DNA of 64,000 nt from Hydractinia symbiolongicarpus (Eukaryota; Cnidaria; Hydrozoa; Anthoathecata; Hydractiniidae): the NCBI RefSeq assembly GCF_029227915.1, contig NC_079876.1, positions 38,361,828 to 38,425,827 of the forward strand, in the 5' to 3' direction. The notes under the pieces are model-generated. The model searched no databases, was not told the origin of the DNA, and worked only from the letters and a program-made list of their open reading frames with translations. Below are positions 51,283-62,227 of the stretch, piece by piece (within the stretch, counting starts at the first letter, position 1; the number at the start of each line of letters is the position of its first letter). The translations under genes and the position numbers were made by a program.

Positions 51283-52830
51283 TTTAGTGGTGAAAAGATA
51301 ATTTAAAAAATCGTTTTGGAAATGAGTTTACTCACAGGGTACTTTCTTTGTATACATTCGACTATACGGGCCAAGCTCGGGATTTACGGGAAATCGCGCG
51401 TTTTTGTTTGCCGGCGATTAATCCACTTTCATTAAGCGTCTCATCAAAAATGAAAACATTTCTGAAAACTACAAGTCTCATGCGTTTTAGTGGTGAAAAA
51501 ATAATTTAAAAAATTGTTCGGGAAATGAGTTTACTCCCTGGGTACTTTCTTTGTATACTTTTGACTATACGGGCCGAGTCCGGGATTTACGGGAAATCGC
51601 GGGTTTTCGTTTGCCGGCGATTAATCCACTTTCATTAAGCGTCTAATCAAAAATGAAAACATTTCTGAAAACTACAAGTCTCATGCGTTTTAGTGGTGAA
51701 AAAATAATTTAAAAAATCGTGCGGGAAATGAGATTACTCCCTGGGTACTTTCTTTGTATACTTTTGACTATACGGGCCGAGTCGTGATTTACGGGAAATC
51801 GCGGGTTTTCGTTTGCCGGCGATTAAACTTCTTTTATTCAACGTCTCATCAAAAATGAAATCATTTTTGAAAACTACAAGTCTCATGGGCTTTAGTGGTG
51901 AAATAATAATTTAAAAAATCGTTCGGTAAATGAGTTTACTCCCTGGGTACTTTCTTTGTATACTTTTGACTATACGGGCCAAGCCCGGGATTTACGGGAA
52001 ATCGCGGGGTTTTTTTTGCCGGCGATTAAACCACTTTCATTAAGCGGTTTTAGTGGTGAAAAGATAATTTAAAAAATCGTTTTGGAAATGAGTTTACTCA
52101 CAGGGTACTTTCTTTGTATACATCCGACTATACAAGCCAAGCCCGGGATTTCGGGAAATCGCGGGTTTTCGTTTGCCGGCGATTAATCCACTTTCATTAA
52201 GCGTCTCATCAAAAATGAAAACATTTCTGAAAACTACAAGTCTCATGCGTTTTAGTGGTGAAAAAATAATTTAAAAAATTGTTCGGGAAATGAGTTTACT
52301 CCCTGGGTACCTTCTTTGTATACTTTTGACTATACGGGCCGAGTCCGAGATTTACGGGAAATCGCGGGTTTTCGTTTGCCGGCGATTAATCCACTTTCAT
52401 TAAGCGTCTCATCAAAAATGAAAACATTTCTGAAAACTACAAGTCTCATGCGTTTTAGTGGTGAAAAAATAATTTAAAAAATCGTGCGGGAAATGAGATT
52501 ACTCCCTGGGTACTTTCTTTGTATACTTTTGACTATACGGGCCGAGTCGTGATTTACGGGAAATCGCGGGTTTTCGTTTGCCGGCGATTAAACTTCTTTT
52601 ATTCAACGTCTCATCAAAAATGAAATCATTTTTAAAAACTACAAGTCTCATGGGCTTTAGTGGTGAAATAATAATTTAAAAAATCGTTCGGTAAATGAGT
52701 TTACTCCCTGGGTACTTTCTTTGTATACTTTTGACTATACGGGCCAAGCCCGGGATTTACGGGAAATCGCGGGGTTTTTTTTGCCGGCGATTAAACCACT
52801 TTCATTAAGCGTCTCATCAAAAATGAAAAC
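51283..52830 (+). repeat. Satellite B: about 766-bp out-of-register duplication
   Basis: 'Ctcacagggtac' at 51331 recurs at 52097, and 'gcgggaaatgagattac' at 51721 recurs at 52486. The offset is 765-766 bp, four monomers less 46 bp. The shared markers 'gagtcgtgatttacggg', 'tcaacgtctcatc' and 'cgcggggttttttttgcc' are in both copies. The missing 46 bp lie at the boundary between copies. Confidence 0.85.
52028..52060 (+). repeat. Satellite B monomer with a 46-bp deletion at a duplication breakpoint
   Basis: Reads 'ttcattaagcg' directly into 'gttttagtggtg'. The 46 bp normally between these are absent. The sequence 'gcg' precedes both ends of the lost segment, so it is a 3-base microhomology. The equivalent monomer in the next copy (about 52800) is complete, so this join is the duplication junction itself. 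Confidence 0.85.
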
Positions 52831-53059
52831 ATTTCTGAAAACTACAAGTCTCAATCGTTTTAGTGGTGAAAAAATAATTTAAAAAATCGTTCGGAAAATG
52901 AGTTTACTCCCTGGGTACTTTCTTTGTATACTTTTGACTATACGGGCCGAGTACGGGATTTACGGGAAATCGCGGGTTTTCGTTTGCCGGCGATTAAACT
53001 TCTTTTATTCAGCGTCCCATCAAAAATGAAAAAATTTTTGAAAACTAGAAGTCTCATGC

Positions 53060-53692
53060 GTTTTAGTGGTGAAAAATAATATAAAAAATCGTTCGGGAAA
53101 TGAGTTTACTCACAGGGTACTTTCTTTGTATACATTCGACTATACGGGCCAAGCCCGGGATTTACGGGAAATCGCGGGTTTTCGTTTGCCGGCGATTAAA
53201 CCTCTTTCATTAAGCGTCTCATCAAAAATGAAAACATTTTTAAAAACTACAAGTCTCAATCGTTTTAGTGGTGAAAAAATAATTTAAAAAATCGTTCGGG
53301 AAATGAGTTTACTCCCTGGGTACTTTCTTTGTATAAATTCGACTACACGGGCCAAGCCTGGGATTTACGGGAAATCGCGGGTTTTCGTTTGCCGGCGATT
53401 AAACTTCTTTTATTCAGCGTCCCATCAAAAATGAAAAAATTTTTGAAAACTAGAAGTCTCATGCGTTTTAGTGGTGAAAAATAATATAAAAAATCGTTCG
53501 GGAAATGAGTTTACTCACAGGGTACTTTCTTTGTATACATTCGACTATACGGGCCAAGCCCGGGATTTACGGGAAATCGCGGGTTTTCGTTTGCCGGCGA
53601 TTAAACCTCTTTCATTAAGCGTCTCATCAAAAATGAAAACATTTTTAAAAACAACAAGTCTCATGCGTTTTAGTGGTGAAAAAAAAATTTAA
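53060..53692 (+). repeat. Satellite B: 405-bp dimer duplication
   Basis: The segment at about 53066-53287 recurs at 53471-53692, including 'gtggtgaaaaataatataaa', 'gaaaaaatttttgaaaacta' and 'ctagaagtctcatgcg'. The offset of 405 bp is two monomers. Confidence 0.8.
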
Positions 53693-56365
53693 AAAATCGT
53701 TCGGGAAATGAGTTTACTCCCTGGGTACTTTCTTTGTATAAATTCGACTACACGGGCCAAGCCTGGGATTTAGGGGAAATCGCTGGTTTTCGTTTGCCGG
53801 CGATTAAACATCTTTCATTAAGCGTCTCATCAAAAATGAAAACATTTTTGAAAACTGCAAGTCTCATGCGTTTTAGTGGTGAAAAAATAATTTAAAAAAT
53901 TGTTCGGAAAATGAGTTTACTCCCTGGGTACTTTCTTTGTATACTTTTGACTATACGGGCCGAGTCCGGGATTTACGGGAAATTGCGGGTTTTCGTTTGC
54001 CGGCGATTAAACTTCTTTTATTCAGCGTCCCATCAAAAATGAAAACATTTTTGAAAACTACAAGTCTCATGCGTTTTAGTGGTGAAAAAATAATTTAAAA
54101 AATCGTTCGGGAAATGAGTTTACTCCCTGGGTACTTTCTTTGTACACTTTTGACTATACGGGCCAAGCCCGGGATTTACGGGAAATGGCGGGTTTTCCTT
54201 TGCCGGTGATTAAACTTCTTTTGTTCAGTGTCTAATCAAAAATGAAAACATTTTTGAAAACTACAAGTCTCATGCGTTTTAGTGGTGAAAAGATAATTTA
54301 AAAAATCGTTTTGGAAATGAGTTTACTCACAGGGTACTTTCTTTGTATACTTTTGACTATACGGGCCAAGCCCGGGATTTACGGGAAATGGCGGGTTTTC
54401 CTTTGCCGGTGATTAAACTTCTTTTGTTCAGTGTCTAATCAAAAATGAAAACATTTTTGAAAACTACAAGTCTCATGCGTTTTAGTGGTGAAAAGATAAT
54501 TTAAAAAATCGTTTTGGAAATGAGTTTACTCACAGGGTACTTTCTTTGTATACATTCGACTATACGGGCCAAGCCCGGGATTTACGGGAAATCGCGGGTT
54601 TTCGTTTGCCGGCGATTAATCCACTTTCATTAAGCGTCTCATCAAAAATGAAAACATTTCTGAAAACTACAAGTCTCATGCGTTTTAGTGGTGAAAAAAT
54701 AATTTAAAAAATTGTTCGGGAAATGAGTTTACTCCCTGGGTACTTTCTTTGTATACTTTTGACTATACGGGCCGAGTCCGGGATTTACGGGAAGTCGCGG
54801 GTTTTCGTTTGCCGGCGATTAAACTTCTTTTATTCAGCGTCTCATCATAAATGAAAAATTTTTTGAAAACTACAAGTCTCATGCGTTTTAGTGGTGAAAA
54901 AATAATATAAAAAATCGTTCGGGAAATGAGTTTACTCCCTGGGTACTTTCTTTGTATACTTTTGACTATACGGGCCAAGCCCGGGATTTACGGGAAATGG
55001 CGGGTTTTCCTTTGCCGGTGATTAAACTTCTTTTGTTCAGTGTCTAATCAAAAATGAAAACATTTTTGAAAACTACAAGTCTCATGCGTGTTAGTGGTGA
55101 AAAGATAATTTAAAAAATCGTTTTGGAAATGAGTTTACTCACAGGGTACTTTCTTTGTATACATTCGACTATACGGGCCAAGCCCGGGATTTACGGGAAA
55201 TCGCGGGTTTTCGTTTGCCGGCGATTAATCCACTTTCATTAAGCGTCTCATCAAAAATGAAAACATTTCTGAAAACTACAAGTCTCATGCGTTTTAGTGG
55301 TGAAAAAATAATTTAAAAAATTGTTCGGGAAATGAGTTTACTCCCTGGGTACTTTCTTTGTATACTTTTGACTATACGGGCCGAGTCCGGGATTTACGGG
55401 AAGTCGCGGGTTTTCGTTTGCCGGCGATTAAACTTCTTTTATTCAGCGACTCATCATAAATGAAAAAATTTTTAAAAACTACAAGTCTCATGGGCTTTAG
55501 TGGTGAAATAATAATTTAAAAAATCGTTCGGGAAATGAGTTTACACCCCGGGTACTTTCTTTGTATACTTTTGACTATACAGGCCAAGCCCGGGGTTTAC
55601 AGGAAATGGCGGGTTTTCGGTTGCCGGCGATTAAACTTCTTTTATTCAGCGTCTCATCAAAAATGAAAACATTTTTGAAAACTACAAGTCTCATGCGTTT
55701 TAGTGGTGAAAAGATAATTTAAAAAATCGTTTTGGAAATGAGTTTACTCACAGGGTACTTTCTTTGTATACATTTGACTATACGGGCCAAGCCCGGGATT
55801 TACGGGAAATCGCGGGTTTTCCTTTGCCGGCGATTAAACCACTTTCATTAAGCGTCTCATCAAAAATGAAAACATTTCTGAAAACTACAAGTCTCATGCG
55901 TTTTAGTGGTGAAAAAATAATTTAAAAAATCGTTCGGGAAATGAGTTTACTCCCTGGGTACTTTCTTTGTATACTTTTGACTATACGGGCCGAGTCAGGA
56001 TTTACGGGAAATCGCGGGTTTTCGTTTGCCGGCGATTAAACTTCTTTTATTCAACGTCTCATCAAAAATGAATTCATTTTTAGAAACTACAAGTCTCATG
56101 GGCTTTAGTGGTGAAATAATAATTTAAAAAATCGTTCGGGAAATGAGTTTACTCCCTGGGTACTTTCTTTGTATACTTTTGACTATACGGGCCGAGTCTG
56201 GGATTTACGGGAAATCGCAGGTTTTCGTTTGCCGGCGATTAAACTTCTTTTATTCAGCTTCTCATCAAAAATGAACACATTTTTGAAAACTACCAGTCTT
56301 ATGCGTTTTAGTGGTGAAAAAATAATTTAAAAAATCGTTCTGGAAATGAGTTTACTCACAGGGTA

Positions 56366-58950
56366 CTTTTTTGTATACATTCGACTATACGGGCCAAGCC
56401 CTGGATTTACGGGAAATCGCGGGTTTTCGTTTGCCGGCGATTAAACCTCTTTCATTAAGCGTCTCATCAAAAATGAAAACATTTTTGAAAACTACAAGTC
56501 TCATGCGTTTTAGTGGTGAAAAAATAATATAAAAAATCGTTCGGGAAATGAGTTTACTGCCTGGGTACTTTCTTTGTATACTTTTGACTATACGGGCCAA
56601 GCCCGGGATTTACGGGAAATGGCGGGATTTCCTTTGCCGGTGATTAAACTTCTTTTATTCAGTGTCTAATCAAAAATGAAAACATTTTTGAAAACTACAA
56701 GTCTCATGCGTTTTAGTGGTGAAAAGATAATTTAAAAAATCGTTTTGGAAATGAGTTTACTCACAGGGAACTTTCTTTGTATACATTCGACTATACGGGC
56801 CAAGACCGGGATTTACGGGAAATCGCGGGTTCTCGTTTGCCGGCGATTAATCCACTTTCATTAAGCGTCTCATCAAAAATGAAAACATTTCTAAAAACTA
56901 CAAGTCTCATGCGTTTTAGTGGTGAAAAAATAATTTAAAAAATCGTTCGGGAAATGAGTTTACTCCCTGGGTACTTTCTTTGTATACTTTTGACTATACG
57001 GGCCGAGTCCGGGATTTACGGGAAGTCGCGGGTTTTCGTTTGCCGGCGATTAAACTTCTTTTATTCAGCGTCTCATCAAAAATAAAATCATTTTTAAAAA
57101 CTACAAGTCTCATGGGCTTTAGTGGTGAAATAATAATTTAAGAAATCGTTTGGGAAATGAGTTTACTCCCTGGGTACTTTCTTTGTATACTTTTGACTAT
57201 ACGGGCCGAGTCTGGGATTTACGGGAAATCGCAGGTTTTCGTTTGCCGGCGATTAAACTTCTTTTATTCAGCGTCTCATCAAAAATGAAAACATTTTTGA
57301 AAACTACAAGTTTCATGCGTTTTAGTGGTGAAAAAATAATTTAAAAAATCGTTCTGGAAATGAGTTTACTCACAGCGTACTTTCTTTGCATACATTCGAC
57401 TATACGGGCCAAGCCCGGGATTTAGGGGAAATCGCTGGTTTTCGTTTGCCGGCGATTAAAATTCTTTTATTCAGCGTCTCATCAAAAATGAAAACATTTT
57501 TGAAAACTACAAGTCTCATGCGTTTTAGTGGTGAAAAGATAATTTAAAAAATCGTTTTGGAAATGAGTTTACTCACAGGGTACTTTCTTTGTATACATTC
57601 GACTATACGGGCCAAGCCCTTGATTTACGGGAAATCGCGGGTTTTCCTTTGCCGGCGATTAAACCACTTTCATTAAGCGTCTCATCAAAAATGAAAGCAT
57701 TTCTGAAAACTACAAGTCTCATGCGTTTTAGTGGTGAAATAATAATTTAAAAAATCGTTTGGGAAATGAGTTTACTCCCTGGGTACTTTCCTTGTATACT
57801 TTTGACTATACGGGCCGAGTCCGGGATTTACGGGAAATGGCAGGTTTTCGTTTGCCGGCGATTAAACTTCTTTTATTCAGCGTCCCATCAAAAATGAAAT
57901 CATTTTTGAAAACTACAAGTCTTATGCGTTTTAGTGGTGAAAAAATAATTTAAAAAATCGTTCTGGAAATGAGTTTACTCACAGGGTACTTTCTTTGTAT
58001 ACATTCGACTATACGGGCCGAGTCCGGGATTTACGGGAAATCGCATGTTTTCGTTTGCCGGCGATTAAACTTCTTTTATTCAGCTTCTCATCAAAAATGA
58101 ACACATTTTTGAAAACTACAAGTCTTATGCGTTTTAGTGGTGAAATAATAATTTAAAAAATCGTTTTGGAAATGAGTTTACTCACAGGGTACTTTTTTTG
58201 TATACATTCGACTATACGGGCCAAGCCCTGGATTTACGGGAAATCGCGGGTTTTCGTTTGCCGGCGATTAAACCTCTTTCATTAAGCGTCTCATCAAAAA
58301 TGAAAACATTTTTGAAAACTTCAAGTCTCATGCGTTTTAGTGGTGAGAAAATAATATAAAAAATCGTTCGGGAAATGAGTTTACTGCCTGGGTACTTTCT
58401 TTGTATACTTTTGACTATACGGGCCAAGCCCGGGATTTACGGGAAATGGCGGGTTTTCCTTTGCCGGTGATTAAACTTCTTTTATTCAGTGTCTAATCAA
58501 AAATGAAAACATTTTTGAAAACTACAAGTCTCATGCGTTTTAGTGGTGAAAAGATAATTTAAAAAATCGTTTTGGAAATGAGTTTACTCACAGGGTACTT
58601 TCTTTGTATACATTCGACTATACGGGCCAAGCCCGGGATTTACGGGAAATCGCGGGTTCTCGTTTGCCGGCGATTAATCCACTTTCATTAAGCGTCTCAT
58701 CAAAAATGAAAACATTTCTAAAAACTACAAGTCTCATGCGTTTTAGTGGTGAAAAAATAATTTAAAAAATCGTTCGGGAAATGAGTTTACTCCCTGGGTA
58801 CTTTCTTTGTATACTTTTGACTATACGGGCCGAGTCCGGGATTTACGGGAAGTCGCGGGTTTTCGTTTGCCGGCGATTAAACTTCTTTTATTCAGCGTCT
58901 CATCATAAATAAAATCATTTTTAAAAACTACAAGTCTCATGGGCTTTAGT
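56366..58950 (+). repeat. Satellite B: 1,827-bp (9-monomer) spaced repeat
   Basis: About 56.37-57.12 kb recurs at about 58.19-58.95 kb. Shared variants are 'ccaagccctggatttacgg', 'gtttactgcctgggtac', 'aaatggcggg' before 'cctttgccggtg', and 'cgcgggttctcg'. The flanking 'cacagcgtac' monomers recur at a different offset (57372 and 58996, 1,624 bp), which again shows mosaic structure. Confidence 0.72.
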
Positions 58951-60605
58951 GGTGAAAAAATAATTTAAAAAATCGTTCTGGAAATGAGTTTACTCACAGC
59001 GTACTTTCTTTGTATACATTCGACTATACGGGCCAAGCCCGGGATTTAGGGGAAATCGCTGGTTTTCGTTTGCCGGCGATTAAACTTCTTTTATTCAGCG
59101 TCTCATCAAAAATGAAAACATTTTTGAAAACTACAAGTCTCATGCGTTTTAGTGGTGAAAAGATAATTTAAAAAATCGTTTTGGAAATGAGTTTACTCAC
59201 AGGGTACTTTCTTTGTATACATTCGACTATACGGGCCAAGCCCTTGATTTACGGGAAATCGCGGGTTTTCCTTTGCCGGCGATTAAACCACTTTCATTAA
59301 GCGTCTCATCAAAAATGAAAACATTTCTGAAAACTACAAGTCTCATGCGTTTTAGTGGTGAAAAAATAATTTAAAAAATCGTTCGGGAAATGAGTTTACT
59401 CCCTGGGTACTTTCTTTGTATACTTTTGACTATACGGGCCGAGTCGGGATTTACGGGAAATCGCGGGTTTTTGTTTGCCGGCGATTAAACTTCTTTTATT
59501 CAGCGTCTCATCAAAAATGAAATCATTTTTGAAAACTACAAGTCTTATGCGTTTTAGTGGTGAAAAAATAATTTAAAAAATCGTTCTGGTAATGAGTTTA
59601 CTCACAGGGTACTTTCTTTGTATACATTCGACTATACGGGCCGAGTCCGGGATTTACGGGAAATCGCGGGTTTTCGTTTGCCGGCGAATAAACTTCTTTT
59701 ATTCAGCGTCTCATCAAAAATGAAAACATTTTTAAAAACTACAAGTCTCATGGGCTTTAGTGGTGAAATAATAATTTAAAAAATCGTTCGGGAAATGAGT
59801 TTACACCCCGGGTACTTTCTTTATAAACTTTTGACTATACGGCCGAGTCGGGAGTTACGGGAAATCGCGGGTTTTCGTTTGCCGGCGATTAAACTTCTTT
59901 TATTCAGCGTCTCATCAAAAATGAAAACATTTTTGAAAACTACAAGTCTCATGCGTTATAGTGGTGAAAAAATAAATTAAAAAATCGTTCGGGAAATGAG
60001 TTTACTCCCTGGGTACTTTCTTTGTATACTTTTGACTATACGGGCCAAGCCCGGGATTTACGGGAAATCGCTGGTTTTCTTTTGCCGGCGATTAAACCAC
60101 TTTCATTAAGCGTCTCATCAAAAATGAAACTATTTCTGAAAACTACAAGTCTCATGCGTTTTAGTGGTGAAAAAATACTTTAAAAAATCGTTCGGGAAAT
60201 GAGTTTACTCCCTGGGTACTTTCTTTGTATATTTTTGACTATACGGGCCAAGCCCAGGATTTACGGGAAATCGCGGGTTTTCGTTTGCCGTCGATTAAAC
60301 TTCTTTTATTCAGCGTCTCATCAAAAATGAAAACAAATTTGAAAACTACTAGTCTCATGCGTTTTAGTGGTGAAAAAATAATTTAAAAAATCGTTCGGGA
60401 AATGAGTTTACTTCCTGGGTACTTTCTTTGTATACTTTTGACTATACGGGCCGAGTCCGGGATTTACGGGAAGTCGCGGGTTTTCGTTTGCCGGCGATTA
60501 AACTTCTTTTATTCAGCGTCTCATCAAAAATGAAAACATTTTTAAAAACTACAAGTCTCATGGGCTTTAATGGTGAAATAATAATTTAAAAAATCGTTTG
60601 GGAGA

Positions 60606-62227
60606 TGAGTTTACTCCCTGGGTACTTTCTTTGTATACTTTTGACTATACGGGCCGAGTCCGGGATTTACGGGAAATCGCAGGTTTTCGTTTGCCGGCGA
60701 TTAAACTTCTTTTATTCAGCGTCTCATCAAAAATGAAAACATTTTTGAAAACTACAAGTCTCATGCGTTATAGTGGTGAAAAAATAATTTAAAAAATCGT
60801 TTGGGAAATGAGTTTACTCCCTGGGTACTTTCTTTGTATACTTTTGACTATACGACCGAGTCAGGGATTTACGGGAAATCGCAGGTTTTCGTTTGCCGGC
60901 GATTAAACTTCTTTTATTCAGCGTCTCATCAAAAATGAAATCATTTTTGAAAACTACAAGTCTTATGCGTTTTAGTGGTGAAAAAATAATTTAAAAAATC
61001 GTTCTGGAAATGAGTTTACTCACAGCGTACTTTCTTTGTATACATTCGACTATACGGGCCAAGCCCGGGATTTAGGGGAAATCGCTGGTTTTCGTTTGCC
61101 GGCGATTAAACTTCTTTTGTTCAGCGTCTCATCAAAAATGAAAACATTTTTGAAAACTACAAGTCTCATGCGTTTTAGTGGTGAAAAGATAATTTAAAAA
61201 ATCGTTTTGGAAATGAGTTTACTCACAGGGTACTTTCTTTGTATACATTCGACTATACGGGCCAAGCCCTTGATTTACGGGAAATCGCGGGTTTTCCTTT
61301 GCCGGCGATTAAACCACTTTCATTAAGCGTCTCATCAAAAATGAAAACATTTCTGAAAACTACAAGTCTCATGCGTTTTAGTGGTGAAAAAATAATTTAA
61401 AAAATCGTTCGGGAAATGAGTTTACTCCCTGGGTACTTTCTTTGTATACTTTTGACTATACGGGCCGAGTCCGGGATTTACGGGAAATCGCAGGTTTTCG
61501 TTTGCCGGCGATTAAACTTCTTTTATTCAGCGTCTCATCAAAAATGAAAACATTTTTGAAAACTACAAGTCTCATGCGTTATAGTGGTGAAAAAATAATT
61601 TAAAAAATCGTTTGGGAAATGAGTTTACTCCCTGGGTACTTTCTTTGTATACTTTTGACTATACGACCGAGTCAGGGATTTACGGGAAATCGCAGGTTTT
61701 CGTTTGCCGGCGATTAAACTTCTTTTATTCAGCGTCTCATCAAAAATGAAATCATTTTTGAAAACTACAAGTCTTATGCGTTTTAGTGGTGAAAAAATAA
61801 TTTAAAAAATCGTTCTGGAAATGAGTTTACTCACAGCGTACTTTCTTTGTATACATTCGACTATACGGGCCAAGCCCGGGATTTAGGGGAAATCGCTGGT
61901 TTTCGTTTGCCGGCGATTAAACTTCTTTTGTTCAGCGTCTCATCAAAAATGAAAACATTTTTGAAAACTACAAGTCTCATGCGTTTTAGTGGTGAAAAGA
62001 TAATTTAAAAAATCGTTTTGGAAATGAGTTTACTCACAGGGTACTTTCTTTGTATACATTCGACTATACGGGCCAAGCCCTTGATTTACGGGAAATCGCG
62101 GGTTTTCCTTTGCCGGCGATTAAACCACTTTCATTAAGCGTCTCATCAAAAATGAAAACATTTCTGAAAACTACAAGTCTCATGCGTTTTAGTGGTGAAA
62201 AAATAATTTAAAAAATCGTTCGGGAAA
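60606..62227 (+). repeat. Satellite B: 811-bp tetramer, two copies
   Basis: Copies are about 60606-61416 and 61417-62227. 'Gcgttatagtggtg' at 60765 recurs at 61576, and 'acagcgtac' at 61022 recurs at 61833. 'Gaccgagtcagggattt' and 'cttttgttcagcg' are also shared. The offset of 811 bp is four monomers, and the copies look nearly identical. Confidence 0.85.
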
